64,000 nucleotides of DNA from Neocallimastix lanati (nom. inval.) (GCA_016946835.1 JACVTC010000004.1:650001-714000), one strand, 5' to 3'; shown: positions 35,873 to 50,419, counted from the first letter of the stretch. The notes: generated by a model not told the origin, from the letters alone. Translations and numbers: made by a program.

Positions 35873-36602
35873 AATATAATTAAAATATTTTACAATAACT
35901 ATTGTACATATGATACACTATTTCTTTTTTAAAATTAATTACTATTATTATTACTTCTTTGTCTTTTTCTTTTTTTTTATATTATTATTATTAAGATATA
36001 TTTATTTATTTATTTACTTAATTATTAAATTAAATTTCACAAAAGTTTGATTTACATATTAATAAATAAAAAAAAAAAATATTATTATTAATATTATTAA
36101 TAATAATAGTAATAATATAGTCATAATAATTATTAACTCATTATATATATATATATTATAGATTAAGATTAAAATATTAATTAATAAAAGAAGTAAATGT
36201 ATAAATATATTAATAATAATAATTGTTTAATTTATAATTTATTATTTAAAATTTTTAATTATTAAATAAATATATGTTTTATAAATCTTCTTAAATATTA
36301 CATATATAAAATCTACAACAATATTAAAATATTTAATAATAATAATATATATATATATTTATATATATTAAATTATTAATACCTAAAAACATTATTAAAT
36401 AAAATCTAAAAATATTTAACGAAAATGATAATAGTAATAATCTTTATTATTTCCATAAAATAAAATAGTAATATTATAATATAAAATGAATATTACTATG
36501 AATAATAGATTTTTATAAAGTTTTATATATTAAATTATTTATACCTAAAAATATTAATAAATAAAATCTATTTAAAAATATTTAACAGAAATAATAATAA
36601 TG

Positions 36603-36643
<41 letters not shown>

Positions 36644-36892
36644 TTTTGTTGTTTTAATAATATAAAATAGTAATATTATAAATAATATAATATGAATATT
36701 ATTTTATTTTTAAGAGTTTTTTTTTTTTTTTTTTTAATATTACATATTTATTTTTCTTCTTCTAAAGCAATTTTTATAAAATTATTTTTAAATATTTGAT
36801 TAGTCAATATAAAAGTTCTGGATAACTGATAACTTTAATTTAATTCTCTTCTATAGGATCTCAAGTAAATTATAATTTTAATGTCTTTTTTA

Positions 36893-36930
<38 letters not shown>

Positions 36931-36999
36931 ATGCCATTAGTGAACATTTAAACCTTCATATCTTTCTAACGATACAGAAATATTTAATCGATGATTATT
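35873..36999. other. AT-rich region with short dispersed repeats
   Basis: Between 36240 and 36600 a segment containing CTAAAAATATTTAA and a nearby ATTAAATTATTAATACCTAAAA is repeated imperfectly at about 180-bp spacing. There is an (AAT)n at about 36594-36642, a T-run at 36720 and an A-run at 36893-36929. No gene seen. Confidence 0.5.
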
Positions 37000-38365
37000 A
37001 TTTAACCATGCAGATGAAACATTATTAATTTCGAATGATTCTTGTTTTGGGTAAAATATTAACAATGTTAAAATAAGAAAAATATTGATGTGTTAACAAT
37101 GTTAACATATGAAAAATAGTAATGAACATTAAGAATGTAATGTATTAAAATTATTTAAGAATCATCCAAATCACAACTACATTACCATAATATTTCACTA
37201 TAAGTACTATCCTTAGCAACAATAATAAATAGTACTGGTTAACCTTCATGTTCATATAAACCAGAACAAACATTAACTAAATAAATTAAATTGGTCAGTT
37301 GCAGTAACATTACAAATATACCATATGGCTTTTAGATTAATACCAGAATTTTCACTCATATAATTTAGTTCAATTCTTGATATTTATAATCACATCTTCA
37401 GAAGTAATGAAATAAATAAGTTTTTATTTATTAGCAGATCGACTAAACTATCATTGATCTTTTTTACTAATAAATCCTCACTCTCAATATAATATAAAAC
37501 TTAACAAAAAAAAAATTTAGCATGGTTCTCTAGTGTACGATTTAAATAAAATTGAAGAATAAAATAAAGTTTCTACAATCAAAAAAAAGCAACAATAATC
37601 ACGAAAACACTCAATATTATATAGTTTATAATTTTTAACACTAACAATCATTACGTGGTAATGAATAGATATATTATTAAATAAATTTTTATTGTTTAGT
37701 TAAATCAGAATATATAGTATTCTAAAAAGTAACATCATAAATATTGTAATAACTTCACAATATATATGTCTCGTGGAATAGGATTTATTATTATCATATT
37801 TATCAGTAAATTTAAATACTTTTCCAATGCCAGAAACACGCACTTTTTCACTCTAATATACCATATTATATAATTGATCATTATCTCTTTTTTTTTTTTT
37901 TTCATTTTAGACCAGTAGCTTTATCAAGTTCAACAATATAAAAAATAATCATAATCAATTATTAAATAAATAATATTAGCAATTACTGCTTTATCTCTCC
38001 ATTCAATTTGAGCTTCTTTTATTTTCATTCTACCACAAGTTTATTAATAACACTTACATTAACAAATTAAACATCACTTATAATCTAACCATTATTTATA
38101 GGTATTACTTATTTTTTTTAAATAAGTTATACTGCATTATTTAAATTTTTAACAATAAAATTCTTAATATCATTAGTGATTTATTTATTAATATGATTAA
38201 TTCTAAAACTATTTTTAATTTAATATAAAAATAATTAAATTACAATTCATTACTTAAATTTATTAAATAAATACATATAAATTGCATCACTTTCACAACC
38301 AACTACTAATTATTAATACTTTAAAGTATTTATTAATGTTGTTTATTATTAAATAATGAATTTTG

Positions 38366-38412
<47 letters not shown>

Positions 38413-38440
38413 CTGATTACTATAACTACAAAAGCCCCTT

Positions 38441-38476
<36 letters not shown>

Positions 38477-38660
38477 CATTGTTAGTAACCTATACAAAAA
38501 AATAACAATAAATATAAATAGTTTATTGCATTTTATTCAACTTTAGGAATACAAACTTTTATAATGTAATAATGTATTAATTTAATACCAATCACTTTTC
38601 CAGTTTTATCGAATTAACACTGATTTACAAGATATTATATAACTTAATGAGCTTCGATCA
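37000..38660 (-). pseudogene. Decayed second copy of the myosin-motor chitin synthase
   Basis: Several blocks are clearly related at the DNA level to the intact gene at 39424-45116, in the same orientation and order. About 37240-37340 matches 41065-41180 (catalytic domain, including CCTTCATGTTCATATAAACC). 37425-37500 matches 41255-41350. 37800-37885 matches 42090-42175 (cytochrome b5-like region, ...AGAAACACGCA...). 38008-38042 matches 42285-42315 (after the membrane span). 38588-38620 matches 44410-44445 (myosin motor). No open frame survives and large parts are missing, so it is a relic of an old tandem duplication. Confidence 0.8.
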
Positions 38661-38820
38661 TTTAATGTCTATTCAATATCAAAACTTCATAAATTAATAT
38701 TATAAATTTTTTTATTGCTAATTTTATAATTATTTTCTTTTAAATTCACATATAAGATGGAATAAATATAATTTTAATTGTTTTATAAAAATAATAAATT
38801 AATTAATGATAATACATCAT

Positions 38821-38882
<62 letters not shown>

Positions 38883-39423
38883 GATAAATAAAATATTTAT
38901 AATAACTGCTAACTTTAATAATAAAAATTAATTTTTGTTTATTTATTATTAATTTTTATTAAATATATTACACCCTCTAACTCAATTTAAATTTTCATTT
39001 TTTTTTTTTAATAGATTTTTTTTATATATTTATTTATTGATTTATTAAATTATAAAATTATAAAATAAAAAATATATTAAAATTTTAAAAAATAAAATAA
39101 TATATAATATATGAATTGACATTACATTGATTAGATTAATTTAAATAAAATACTGTTTATTGTACTTATACTGATAAAATTACTAAAAAATATAATTTTT
39201 TTTTTTTTGTATATTTTTTATTTTTTTTTTTTTAAATTTAATTATTTATAAATTATAATTATTATTTTGGATTTTTGAATTTAGATTAATAGTTAACTAA
39301 AAAAAATTTTTTATCGATATTTAATAATATAAAATATATGAAAGATATGATGTTATTTTTAATAAAAAAAACACTTTTAAAAAATATTTATTATTATTAT
39401 TAATATTATTATTATTTAAATGA
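38661..39423. other. AT-rich spacer with A/T tracts
   Basis: A-run at about 38827-38879 (more than 50 nt) and T-rich DNA; includes the 3' flank of the chitin synthase. No gene seen. Confidence 0.5.
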
Positions 39424-42400
39424 TCATTGATTATTAAGAGCAGTTTCGATACATTGATCTACAAAGTCTTTTCTATTAGAGAGATCAATACCAAGACGCT
39501 TAGATACTTCTTGACGTACCTTCTTCTTTGTAACAGTCATTAAATCAGCAGTACGGATGAAACGTTCAACTTCTATCATAATATCATTATCAGTTACTCT
39601 TCCTTCACTTACTAAACTATGACGATTCTCATCACTGCTACCATAATAATCACCACTAGTATCGAAAGTTCTTGATTGAACATTCATACCATAGGTTGAT
39701 GGTGCAACACTTCCAGCGTAATAACCCGGAGTATTAACTGAGTAATTATATTCACTTGGTACAAATGTTGGAGCACCAAAAGCAGAAGCAGTATCCATAC
39801 CTCCAACTTGACTATATGGGTAATTGTAAGCATCTGGATAACCTGGTTGATGTGAATGAACACTACTAGCGACTTCACTAGCAGCTTCTTCAGCCATTTC
39901 AATTAATTCTTGTTCATATTCAGCCCATCTCTTCTTTGGAATATCTTCAATTAATTCTTCAGTTTCCTCATCACCAACAAGTTTCACCTTACCCTTTTCT
40001 CCTAAAATACGACGGGTATTACCCCATGAGAAATCATCGAAATGCCAGTAGGAATACATTGGAATAAACATACCAAAGATTGGCATAGCAAGAATATAAA
40101 TAACAATCCAACCAATATGTTGGAAAGCACCTCTAAGAATGAAAATAATAATTTGTAAACCATAAGTAAATGCTAACATAAGAAGAGAAACCCATGGGAA
40201 GATAGCATCTTCAGTTGGGAATATAATACTATATATAAGATAGAATAAATAAAGAATCATAGCTGGTTGAACCATTGTTGAGAATAAATCAAGGAATACA
40301 ACAGTACGCATAGAGAAACATAAGAAACCACAAAGATCATTCAAGAATAAAAGTTCAATTAAATTATGTACAGTAGAATTAATCCAACGACGACGTTGAG
40401 AAAGTAAAACTCTCCAAGTTTCTGGAGCATTAGTTAAACATCTAGCATCCTTAGTAAAGGTAATCTTAAGTTGAGGGAAATGTTTCAACATTAAAGTAGT
40501 TAAGTAACGATCTTCACCCAAACTTAAAAGGTTCTTCTTGTGTAAAGTATCGACAATACATTCAGAATAGTCTTCTATAATACCCTTAGTAATTAAAACT
40601 GGTGTACCTTTAACTGGTGTACGAATACGATACATACAGAAACAACCTGGTAAACATGTAACACTACCAAATAAACTTTCAAAAGCCTTACTCAAATGGT
40701 GAGAAATGAAGTATTCATAAACTTGAATCATTGTAACCCAAGTATCCTTTTCGTTAGCTAATCTGGTTTCTCCACAAATACCCATAATCTTAGAATCACG
40801 AACCATAGATGAAATAAGCATATTCAAAGAGTCTTGCATAACAACAGTATCAGCATCAACCATAAGAATATATTCATAGAATGATGGATCTACACCAATA
40901 ACATTCTTCATTTGATGGTATAATTCTAATTCAAGTGGAGTCATTGGGTAGTTGTGATGAACATTATGCAAATAACGCATTAAAATCATTTGAGAATCAC
41001 GCTTACCACGATTACCAGGACGTGAAGTTTCACGATAAGTACCAACTTTAACAACAACAATGAATGGAACTGGATGACCTTCATATTCATATAAACCAGA
41101 ATATACCTTAGCCATATTAACTTGATTAGTACCGGTACCGATAGAATCATACCATAAGGCTTCTGGATCAATTTCTGGATCAATACCCATATGGTCTAAT
41201 ACAATTCTTGGTGTTGGTCTATCATTACCACTACCAATAATCATACCATCTGAAATAATGAAAATAAGTTTTCTCTTATCATCATATTCCAAGTAAGCTA
41301 AACTATCAATAGTCTTTGCAAGTGAATCTTCACCTTCAGTATAACATGGAACTTGACAAATAACGAATTTATCATGTTCTTCCGGTTGACGTTTAGATCC
41401 AAATTGAAGGGCTGCTAAGAACTTAACTAAAAGAACAGCAGCAATAACCATAGAGGCAGCCAACATCATATAGTTTGTAATTTGACATTTGAAATCATTT
41501 CTATGATCAACAGTACTAATAAAGAAGAGATTATCCATACATTTAATAGTTTGTGCCCATTTCTTCTCACCTAATTTAGCTTTATAATTATCAAAAATCT
41601 TAGACATATCATCTCCCTTATGGTCTTTGAAAATAGTTTTTTGTTCTGGAATTAAAAATTGTTGATCTTCACTGAGACCACTTGTACCGTATTCATCACC
41701 AATATAACCTGTTAAATCATAAATACGATCATATACAATAACATAGAATGGATCGTCACCAGCATAACCCCATTCGGTTAACATTTGTTTAATCTTTTCT
41801 GGAGAATTAGCAATAGTAAGTTCACCAACTTGGTTATTTTTAAAGAATTTCTTCATCGCTGCATTCCATTTCTTTTGATCACTATAAATATTTTCAATTA
41901 AAACATCTTCATCTTCATGGTTTCTACGACCGTAAGATAAATTATCAAAGTTACCTACTGGTTGAGAGAAACCTGGACACATATAGTTCCACATTTCAGG
42001 GTCATTGTAAGTTCTGAAAATAAAGGAAACATCCTTACCCTTTTTAGTTTCATAAAACTTGTTACTATTTTTAGCATAAACATCGTATAAATCACCGAAC
42101 TTAAACACTTTACCATAAGCAGAAACACGCATATCCTTACCTTTATACTTCATATCATACAATTGACCATAACCCCATTCTTTTACAGATGGACAAATTA
42201 AACGACCGAGACCAATAATATAGAAAAGAATGAGTGCACAAAGGAATAATATAATAATATTAATAGTAACCTTTTCACGCCAAGCAATTTGAACATCCTT
42301 TCTCTTCATCTTACCACAAGTAGATAAACACCATGGACAATAACACCAGGTAGACGTATAAGTACAGCAAAGCCACCATTTTCTACCTCTTGTCATTTCT

Positions 42401-45116
42401 TTTGATGGAACAATTGGTTTCTTCATTTTCATTACTGGTTTTTTAGCCTGTTCTTCTTCAGCTATTTGCTCCTCCTCTTCAATTTCACGAGCAGCATTAG
42501 ACATTTCATATTCAGAATCCATGACTGATTCACCATCTTCTTCTTCATAGACTTCATCCTCATTAGAATCTTCTACAATATTACCACCTTCAAGTCTAGC
42601 ATCTTCTAAAAATCTCCAAGCATATTCAGATAAGAAAATTTGGTTTCTACCAACATTAATATCTTTTGTTGAGAATCCAAAAACATGAGCTAATTCATTA
42701 CATGCATGTCTTGTATCAGCAACATTAATATTAGTCTCTCTCATTAAATCATTATAAAGATTACAGAAATCATCAATTGGATAACTTTTTACTTCATTAT
42801 TTCTTGATTTTAATTGAGCAATACTTGGAATATTGAAATTTCTTAATTGTTTTGATACTAACTTGGAATCAAACTGATCACTAACGAAATCATGATTTGG
42901 AGTAATACAGAATACAAACCATGATTGAGTATTAAATAAGGATTCACTTAAAGTAGTTAAAGAGTTATTGAATTGTTTAGCAATAGTACAGTAATCCTTG
43001 TTACTATTACCTCTATCTTTAATTAATTCACCAGTTGCATGCTTTACAGATGGCATACGTCTTGGTAAATTAGTATTTGCTCTAACAATAGTATTGTACT
43101 GAGTTGGATGACGAGTAACAGAAACAGCCTTTTCAGAAAATAAGGATCTTAAGAAAATATTTGTACTAGCTTTAGTTTTAGCACCACCTCTAACTAAAGT
43201 AATAATATCAGTTTGAATACAATCATTATTTTTTTCAACAAATTGTGATAAATCATATGAAACTTGAGTGTTAAAGTGATGAATACCAAAACCACTATTT
43301 AATCTAGTGTATTCGTAATTAGATAAAAATTCCTTATTTAATCTTTCTCTTAATGAAACATTAGAACTATCCTTTTGATTACCTTCAGCTTCCATAGTAC
43401 TTTAATAACAAAAATAATTAATATTTAATAATTTCAAAAAAAAATATAAATAAAAATAAAAATAAATTATATTAAAATTATAAAAAAAAAAATAATTAAA
43501 TATAAAAAATAAAAAAAAAAAAATAAAATAAAATATAATATTAATAAAATATAAAGCCAATAAAATATAAATGATTTACATTACAAATTAATATATATAT
43601 AATACTTACGAAATAATACCATCTAATAATTTAACAGTGCTAGTATTATTTGCGTATGATGGAGTATTAATTGAAATTCCTTCTTCTTGATATTTAAATA
43701 CTGGAATATCAAAGAAACATTTATTAGTAAAGAACTGAAGTTTTTCAGCAGAATAATTAGATAAAAATTGATCAAATTGATTATTTTTTAAGTTTTGGAA
43801 ACCGAAAAGATCAACTACACCAATAAAGTTATCTGATTCATCATCACGACATAATTTTGAATTAATCTTTTCAATAATCCAATTAAAGATAAGAGAATAA
43901 AGAGTATTAGCAAGATTATCTCTCTGTCTCGAAGCTGAGGCAGCATCTAAATATTCAGTGAAAACATCTTTACGAATACATTTAGTCTGGTAAGTTAAAA
44001 CATTTTCTAAAGCATCTGGGGTAACACCTAACAATTGTGCAATAAATTCAACTAATTGATAATTTTTGATTTCACAAGTTTCTTGACCATTCTTAGTATC
44101 AACAAAAACAATGTTACCTAAATGAAGAATAGCTGCAAGTAGTTGGAAAATTTGAGCTTGTTGACGAACACCAATTCCGAATGCCTTTAAAGCAGAACGA
44201 AGTTCACGACCATCTAAACTATCATCATTAGTACAACGTTTATATAAATTGTTTTGAGATAAATATTCAAAACCACTAGGATCAGAAATATCAAGGGTAC
44301 TTTTTTCATTAGAAGTAGCACTTGCTAAAAAGTGGTAAAAAATGTTAAAATTACGTTCATCTTCAGGAACTTTTGAAACACGATCCTTTTCTAAGCAGTA
44401 ATGAACTAACTTTGCACCAATAATTTTACCAGTTCTATCGAATTGATATTCAATGTATTTTCCAAAACGAGATGAGGATGGGTTATTCAAAGTAGTTGCA
44501 GTACCAAAACTATCTAAGACTTTATTGATTTTTAAAATAGCTGATTGGGTAATAGTTTTTTTCTTAGTTTCTCTAGTTAAATAACATAAATGTCTTGCAA
44601 TTGATTTATATATTTCAGTTTTTCCACTTGCGCATTCACCACTATTATTTTTTTTTTTATTTTCAGTTAAAACAGATAATATTTAATTATTAAATTAATA
44701 ATAATTATTAGTAAATAAATTTATATAATTCTATAATTAATAATATAATTAATAATATATAATAAATAAATATAACACTAATAAGAAGTAAAAAGAAATA
44801 TTTACTTAATAATAATAGACTGATCTTCTTTTTCACGAATCATATGAAGATATGTCGAATTTACAAGTTGAAAAATACTTGGAGCAAGTCTTGGACGGTC
44901 ATTGGAAGAATTTCTTGAATCTTCAACATAAACCTTACTATTATGGTCTGATATACAATCGTCTTCACTATATGGGTTTAAATAAATAATAGCATTTGAA
45001 CCAAGATTTGTAAAATATTTTCTATGTGAATGTCTTGACTTCAAAAAATCTATAATGCTTTGTTCAGAAAAGTTCTGAAGCTCAGCGACATCTTCAATTT
45101 GATTTGATTCCTTCAT
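39424..45116 (-). CDS. Myosin-motor chitin synthase (class V/VII-like)
   Basis: Three exons: 45116-44806, 44641-43610, 43399-39424 (1772 aa). N-terminal myosin motor: P-loop GECASGKTE at 105-113 (created by the exon 1/2 join), switch I NNPSSSRFGKYIE at about 156, switch II DLFGFQ at about 380. A degenerate cytochrome b5-like region follows (VIVYDRIYDLTGYIGDEYG). The glycosyltransferase family 2 chitin synthase domain has VDADTVV (about 1296), GEDRYL (about 1407), the product-binding QRRRW (about 1448) and SWGNTRR (about 1574), with membrane spans before and after the catalytic core. It ends in a DEK_C-like domain (DIMIEVERFIRTADLMTVT). It polymerises chitin at the plasma membrane; the motor domain is thought to aid vesicle tethering and delivery. 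Codon use is less AT-rich than in neighbouring genes, which suggests strong expression. Confidence 0.96.
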
Positions 45117-45936
45117 ATTGAATTACTATAAAATATATATATAATAATAATAACAATTAAATATTAATTATAAAATTAAAATAAAATAAAATTTTTATAT
45201 TTCTTTTATTAATTTCCCTTATTATTTATTAAAATATTCAATATAAATAAAAATAAATAAATAAATAAAAATAATATTTAAAGTATATATATATTAAATA
45301 TTATCATTATTTCTTACCTCAATTAATGAGAGAAATTATATTTAATAATTTTAAATAATTAAATACTATATATTATAAATATATAATTTAAATTAACTAT
45401 GTTTAAAAAATATTTTATTAAATACTTTATTATTCTTATTATATTAATTTGAATTTTCTTATTAAAGTAACTGAAATGATAAGTTAAATAAATTCATTAA
45501 AAATTAAATATAAATATTAAATATTATTTGATGATAATCATCTATAAATGTCTATTTTATTTATCTTTGTTTAATAGTTATGCTATAAACTATTTTATAA
45601 ATATTAATATATTAAAATATTTTTATCTTTTTACTTGATATTAATAAATAATCCTCATATATTTTTTAATTATTTAGGATTCTTATAAAAACATTCTTTT
45701 GTCCAATTATATTTATTAAATAAAAAAAAACTATATTAAAAATTGAATTTATTATTATTATTATTAATGTTATATAGTTGTGTAATAACAATTACTTTAA
45801 ATAATAACTGTTGTGTTTAATATTTAAATTATTTGATTTTTGATAACAATGTTAAATTAATTAAAGAAATATCTAATAAATTTCCCAAATTTAAATTTAT
45901 ATACAATATTATCATTAGGATGATATTATTTCGTAA

Positions 45937-46002
45937 TAATCAAGAAGAATATCTTTAAATAATATTATTTATTATTTTTCAAAAGGTTATTCTTCTTGAT
46001 TA
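45937..46002. repeat. Perfect 14-bp inverted repeat
   Basis: TAATCAAGAAGAAT (45937-45950) and ATTCTTCTTGATTA (45989-46002) enclose a 38-nt loop. Further out, GGATGAT-like and ATCCTAATAT-like bases extend the symmetry partly. It could be a small MITE or a hairpin. Confidence 0.65.
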
Positions 46003-46954
46003 TCCTAATATTATAGTTTTTACTATGATAATCCTTTAATAATGAGGTGGGGATAAGGAAAAAAGATATATATGATTAAAATTAATAAAATAAAAAATTT
46101 AAGAATTAAAAAAAAAGAAAAAAAATAAAAAAAAATAAAAAAAAAAAGTTTAAAAAAAAAGATAAAAATTAAAAAAATATATATCATAATATATTGTAAT
46201 ATAATGTGATTAATTAAATTTTATATATTACCTTTTTTCATATATAATATAAATATTTTAATAATTATATAATTAATATAATATACTTTTACCATATTTC
46301 TATTTTCTATTTCTATAATTAACTATAGTTTTTTTATTGTTTTTTTATTATATTATTAAACTTTATTAATGTTTATATTTTTTCAATAAATCAAATACGA
46401 TATTCATATTTATTATCATAATTCTTTGTATTTATTTAATATATTATATAGTTTTGTGTATATATTATTCTATATTTTTATTAAATTTTAATTTATAATT
46501 TATTTATAATTTATTTATATTATTTAAAATATAAAATTAAATTAATATTTATTTTATTATTTTTTAAAATTATTAAAATAAAAAATTAATATATACATAA
46601 AGAATACAGATAATAGTTCAATCAGTTATTAATTTAATAAATATTTTAGATTTATTATATTATAAAATTTTATTATAAAATTAATATATTTAATATAGCT
46701 ATTATATTTAACAAATATATTATTAAATATAATTAATAAAAATTTAATATGAATGATTTCTACGGCTTGAAAATTTACTATTATCAATAAAAAAAGAAAA
46801 TAATATATCTATTTAATATTTAATATAAAATATTTATTAAAATAGTATATAAAAGTAATAAATTGTTTATTCAATAATATATTAATTTGATTGATTAATA
46901 TATAATAAGATATATTTTAATTTATTTAATTTATATAGAATTTATAATCTATTG

Positions 46955-47060
<106 letters not shown>

Positions 47061-48055
47061 TAAAAAATTCACTATTAATTATTATTACTATTACTATTAT
47101 TATTATTTAATATTATTGTTATTATTTAATATTATTTTTATTATTATTTATTATTTAATATTTAATATTATTTAGTATTATTTGTATTATTTATTATCAA
47201 TATTTTTATTTTATACACTTGCTTTGTTATATATAAAATTAGTTCAACTATAAGAATATTTTTTTTCTTTTATAATTTTTTTTATTAAATATAAAATTAG
47301 TTCAACTATAAGAATATTTATATATATATATTTTTTTTTAAATCATACCCCTTTTTAGTTAATATAACAGCCTATGATTATTGTGAATATTAATATTATA
47401 ATTAATTTATTTTATAGAATATTCACTTTTTTATTTATATTTTATTTCAGTATTAACAGATATTAAATATTTTAATTCTCATAATTATAAAAATAATAAT
47501 TTTCAGTAGTAAACATAAATAATGTTATATTAACATTTATAATTTTTATACTTTAACGTCTTTAATTGTAAATTTTAAAAATAAATATGAAATATAATAC
47601 AAAGATATAGTTCAATTACAATTTAAAATTTTTCAAATAATGTTTATATATGAATCATTGTAATTTTTAAAAGGATTATTTTAAATTTTTTTAAACAACC
47701 AATTTAAAAATTGTTTTGAAATATCGAATTTTTAATAATTAAAAAATTATACCTAAAAAATAAAAAATATAACATTTAAATAGTACTTATTCTATATTAT
47801 TTATTATTTATTATTTATGAAATTAAAAAAAAAAAAAAAAATTTAAAATATATATATATTTTTTCATATTAAATTATTAAAATCATTATTTAAAATTTTA
47901 ACAAAGGTTAGATTATATTTATTAAAATTATAATTTTTATTTTATTCTTAACTAATTATAGATAATCTAATCTTTTAATATAAAAAAAATAATACATTAT
48001 ATATATTTAAAAAATATATTAGTATTAATTTTTTTTTGTTAATATTCGATGCAAA

Positions 48056-48513
48056 AAAAAAAAAAAAAAAACATAGACTTGCACATATGGGTACCCATCT
48101 CCCATATGGCCATACAGTTATTAATTAACTGTAAGGTGATGAGTTATTGGCATACTGTATCAGCTTCGCCGCTCTCAATCGTCGTTACACACTGCCCGGA
48201 GATGCATTCCTAACGTTCCTACATATATCTCTAATGACCACGAGCATCAGAACGGAACCATTAACTCCTCCCTAGTGGGTGTAATCATTGGCGATTGGAA
48301 ATTTTACAATCATCAAGGTCTATGCTTCAATTCAAAGCGTAGTATCAGGGTTGGGTGAAATAATCATCTGAGGGAAAGCCTTATGGACATCACGTGTGGT
48401 CTCATGATATCCCAGGATAGAAACCTCATCCGATTATTTGGTGCCATGCCGAGGATTCGAACCCCGCCCTCTACAGTGACCTGTATCGTCCTAACCGACT
48501 GGACCAACATGGC
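48056..48513 (-). mobile_element. tRNA-derived SINE-like insertion with 16-bp target duplication
   Basis: A block of near-normal G+C (about 440 bp) in AT-rich DNA, flanked by perfect 16-bp direct repeats TAATATTCGATGCAAA at 48040-48055 and 48514-48529. On the minus strand it begins with a tRNA-like head (48513-48439): acceptor GCCATGT pairing with GCATGGC, an A box TGGTCCAGTCG and a B box GGTTCGAATCC, both fitting pol III promoter consensus, then discriminator A and a coded CCA. The anticodon arm is collapsed (TACAG-GTCA-CTGTA; a GTC triplet recalls tRNA-Asp), so it is not a working tRNA gene. A roughly 365-bp body follows, with palindromes such as CATATGGGTACCCATCTCCC near 48088. The element ends at an A-run on the plus strand, that is, a T-run in the sense of the pol III promoter. 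No other copy lies in the window. Confidence 0.82.
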
Positions 48514-48529
48514 TAATATTCGATGCAAA

Positions 48530-48599
48530 GAAGACTATTTATATAAATTTATAATATTTATCATCTTTTATTATTTATACATTAAAAAATATTATTAAT

Positions 48600-48642
<43 letters not shown>

Positions 48643-49315
48643 CAAATTATTATTATATTTTTTATTTTTTTTATAGTTCAGATGTTTAAAAAAGTGAATA
48701 AATATATATATATATAAATATATAAAATAAATACAATTAGTAGTACCAGGTACAAATTTATTTAAACTTTAATTATTAAATAATATATAACAGAAGTAGA
48801 AGCTGTTATTTTAGAAACTAAATTTTTAATAAATAAAAAGTTTTCATAGAGAAGAAATTAATTTTTTATTTTATATTTAATTTTAAATAAATGAAAAGGA
48901 AAAAAAAAGAATTGTAATAATATTAGAATTTATAATTATAATAGAATAAATACAATTAAATAAAAAAATTATATATATTTTTATATGTATTGTGAAGGGA
49001 TTATTATAATATTAAAATACTTTATATTTGAAATGTTAATATTATTTCTTAATTATTAATTATTTTATTATTTTATTGTATTATTTTATTATTTTATTAT
49101 TTTATAATTTTATAATTTTATTATTTTATTATTTTATTTTATTATTTTATTATTTTATTTTATTATTTTATTATTTTATTTTATTATTTTATTATTTTAT
49201 TTTTATTTTATTATTTTATAAATATATATTTAGACGAATATTTTTAATTATAAATTACTTTATAAGTATTTATTAGATTAAATTTTATTTATTATCATTT
49301 TGTATGTATGGCCTT
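48530..49315. other. AT-rich spacer with (TTATT)n-type tract
   Basis: T-run at about 48602-48642, and at 49060-49215 a tract of TTATTTTATTA units. No gene seen. Confidence 0.5.
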
Positions 49316-50036
49316 TGATATAAAACGCAAATAAAAACTTTAATTATTAATAAATTATTTTATTAATAATTACATAAAAATAAATTAATAAATCATTTGC
49401 AAATTCGTGACATAAATAAAACGTGATCGAAAATAACGTGAGAAAATTAAAATTATGTAAAAACATAATTTTATGAAAGAACATAAAAATTAATGTAAAC
49501 ATAAAATTTATGTAATAAATTTTATGTTATGTTAAAAATGAAATAATTTATAAATTTCTTTTTATTATTTTTATTATTTTTATATTTAATATTTTATTTT
49601 ATTATATTTTTAATTATTTTAATAATTATTATTTTATATTAATATTTTATTAATTATAATAAATTTATATTTTTATTAATATTTTATGAATATTTTATAT
49701 TTTATTTTATACTTTTATATTAAATACTTTAAATACTTAATAGTTACTCTAAGAGAATTAATTAATTAAATAGTTTATTATGAATTTCAAATATAAAAAC
49801 AAGAATAATTCTTTATAATTATTCTTTGCAGCAATATTTTATGCCAATTTACTTCATACAATACTTAATTTATATTATATAATTACTTTTATATTTACAA
49901 TGAATAATTAAATAAATGTAACAAATAAGTTTTATAATTACTTTTAAATAATAAATAAATAAAATTTTATAATTAAATAACAATTTTATAAAACTTCTCC
50001 CAACAAGAGAACTTGAACCAAAGGCGTACTTTATCA
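49316..50036 (+). repeat. Left LTR, 721 bp
   Basis: Begins TGATATAAAACGC and ends GCGTACTTTATCA. By eye it differs from the right LTR at a single substitution near 49370 (A here, C there), the terminal CA/TA, and the 7-nt inverted hairpin loop at 49510-49516. Confidence 0.93.
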
Positions 50037-50039
50037 TTT

Positions 50040-50057
50040 TGGTGGAGATATCGGTTC
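50040..50057 (+). promoter_or_regulatory. Putative primer binding site
   Basis: TGGTGGAGATATCGGTTC starts 3 nt after the left LTR. It would pair with a tRNA 3' end reading GAACCGATATCTCCACCA, including the terminal CCA. The tRNA identity cannot be set from the window. Confidence 0.7.
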
Positions 50058-50173
50058 TCTTAGAGGAGGAGAAGAATATAATTATTTCCAATAATTATAT
50101 TAAAAAAAAAAAAAAAAAAATTAATAAAAAATTTTTAATAAGAATTTTATAATAAAAATATAATTTTTAATTT

Positions 50174-50211
<38 letters not shown>

Positions 50212-50419
50212 GCATATTTCAAAAATTTAAAAATTAATTTTAAAAATTAATTTTATAAAAATATTTTTTTTTTTAAATTGAATTAATCATATTATATATA
50301 AATATATTGTATAATATATTTATATAATTTTATTAAAAGAGTTGATTAAATAGTATTATATATATAAATATATTTTAATATATATTTATATTTATTAAAA
50401 AAAAAAAAAAATTTTTTAT

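Noticed and set aside
48439-48513. A working tRNA-Asp gene on the minus strand
   Set aside because: The A and B boxes are good, but the anticodon arm has only a 4-nt loop and is short; flanking target duplications show it is the head of a SINE.
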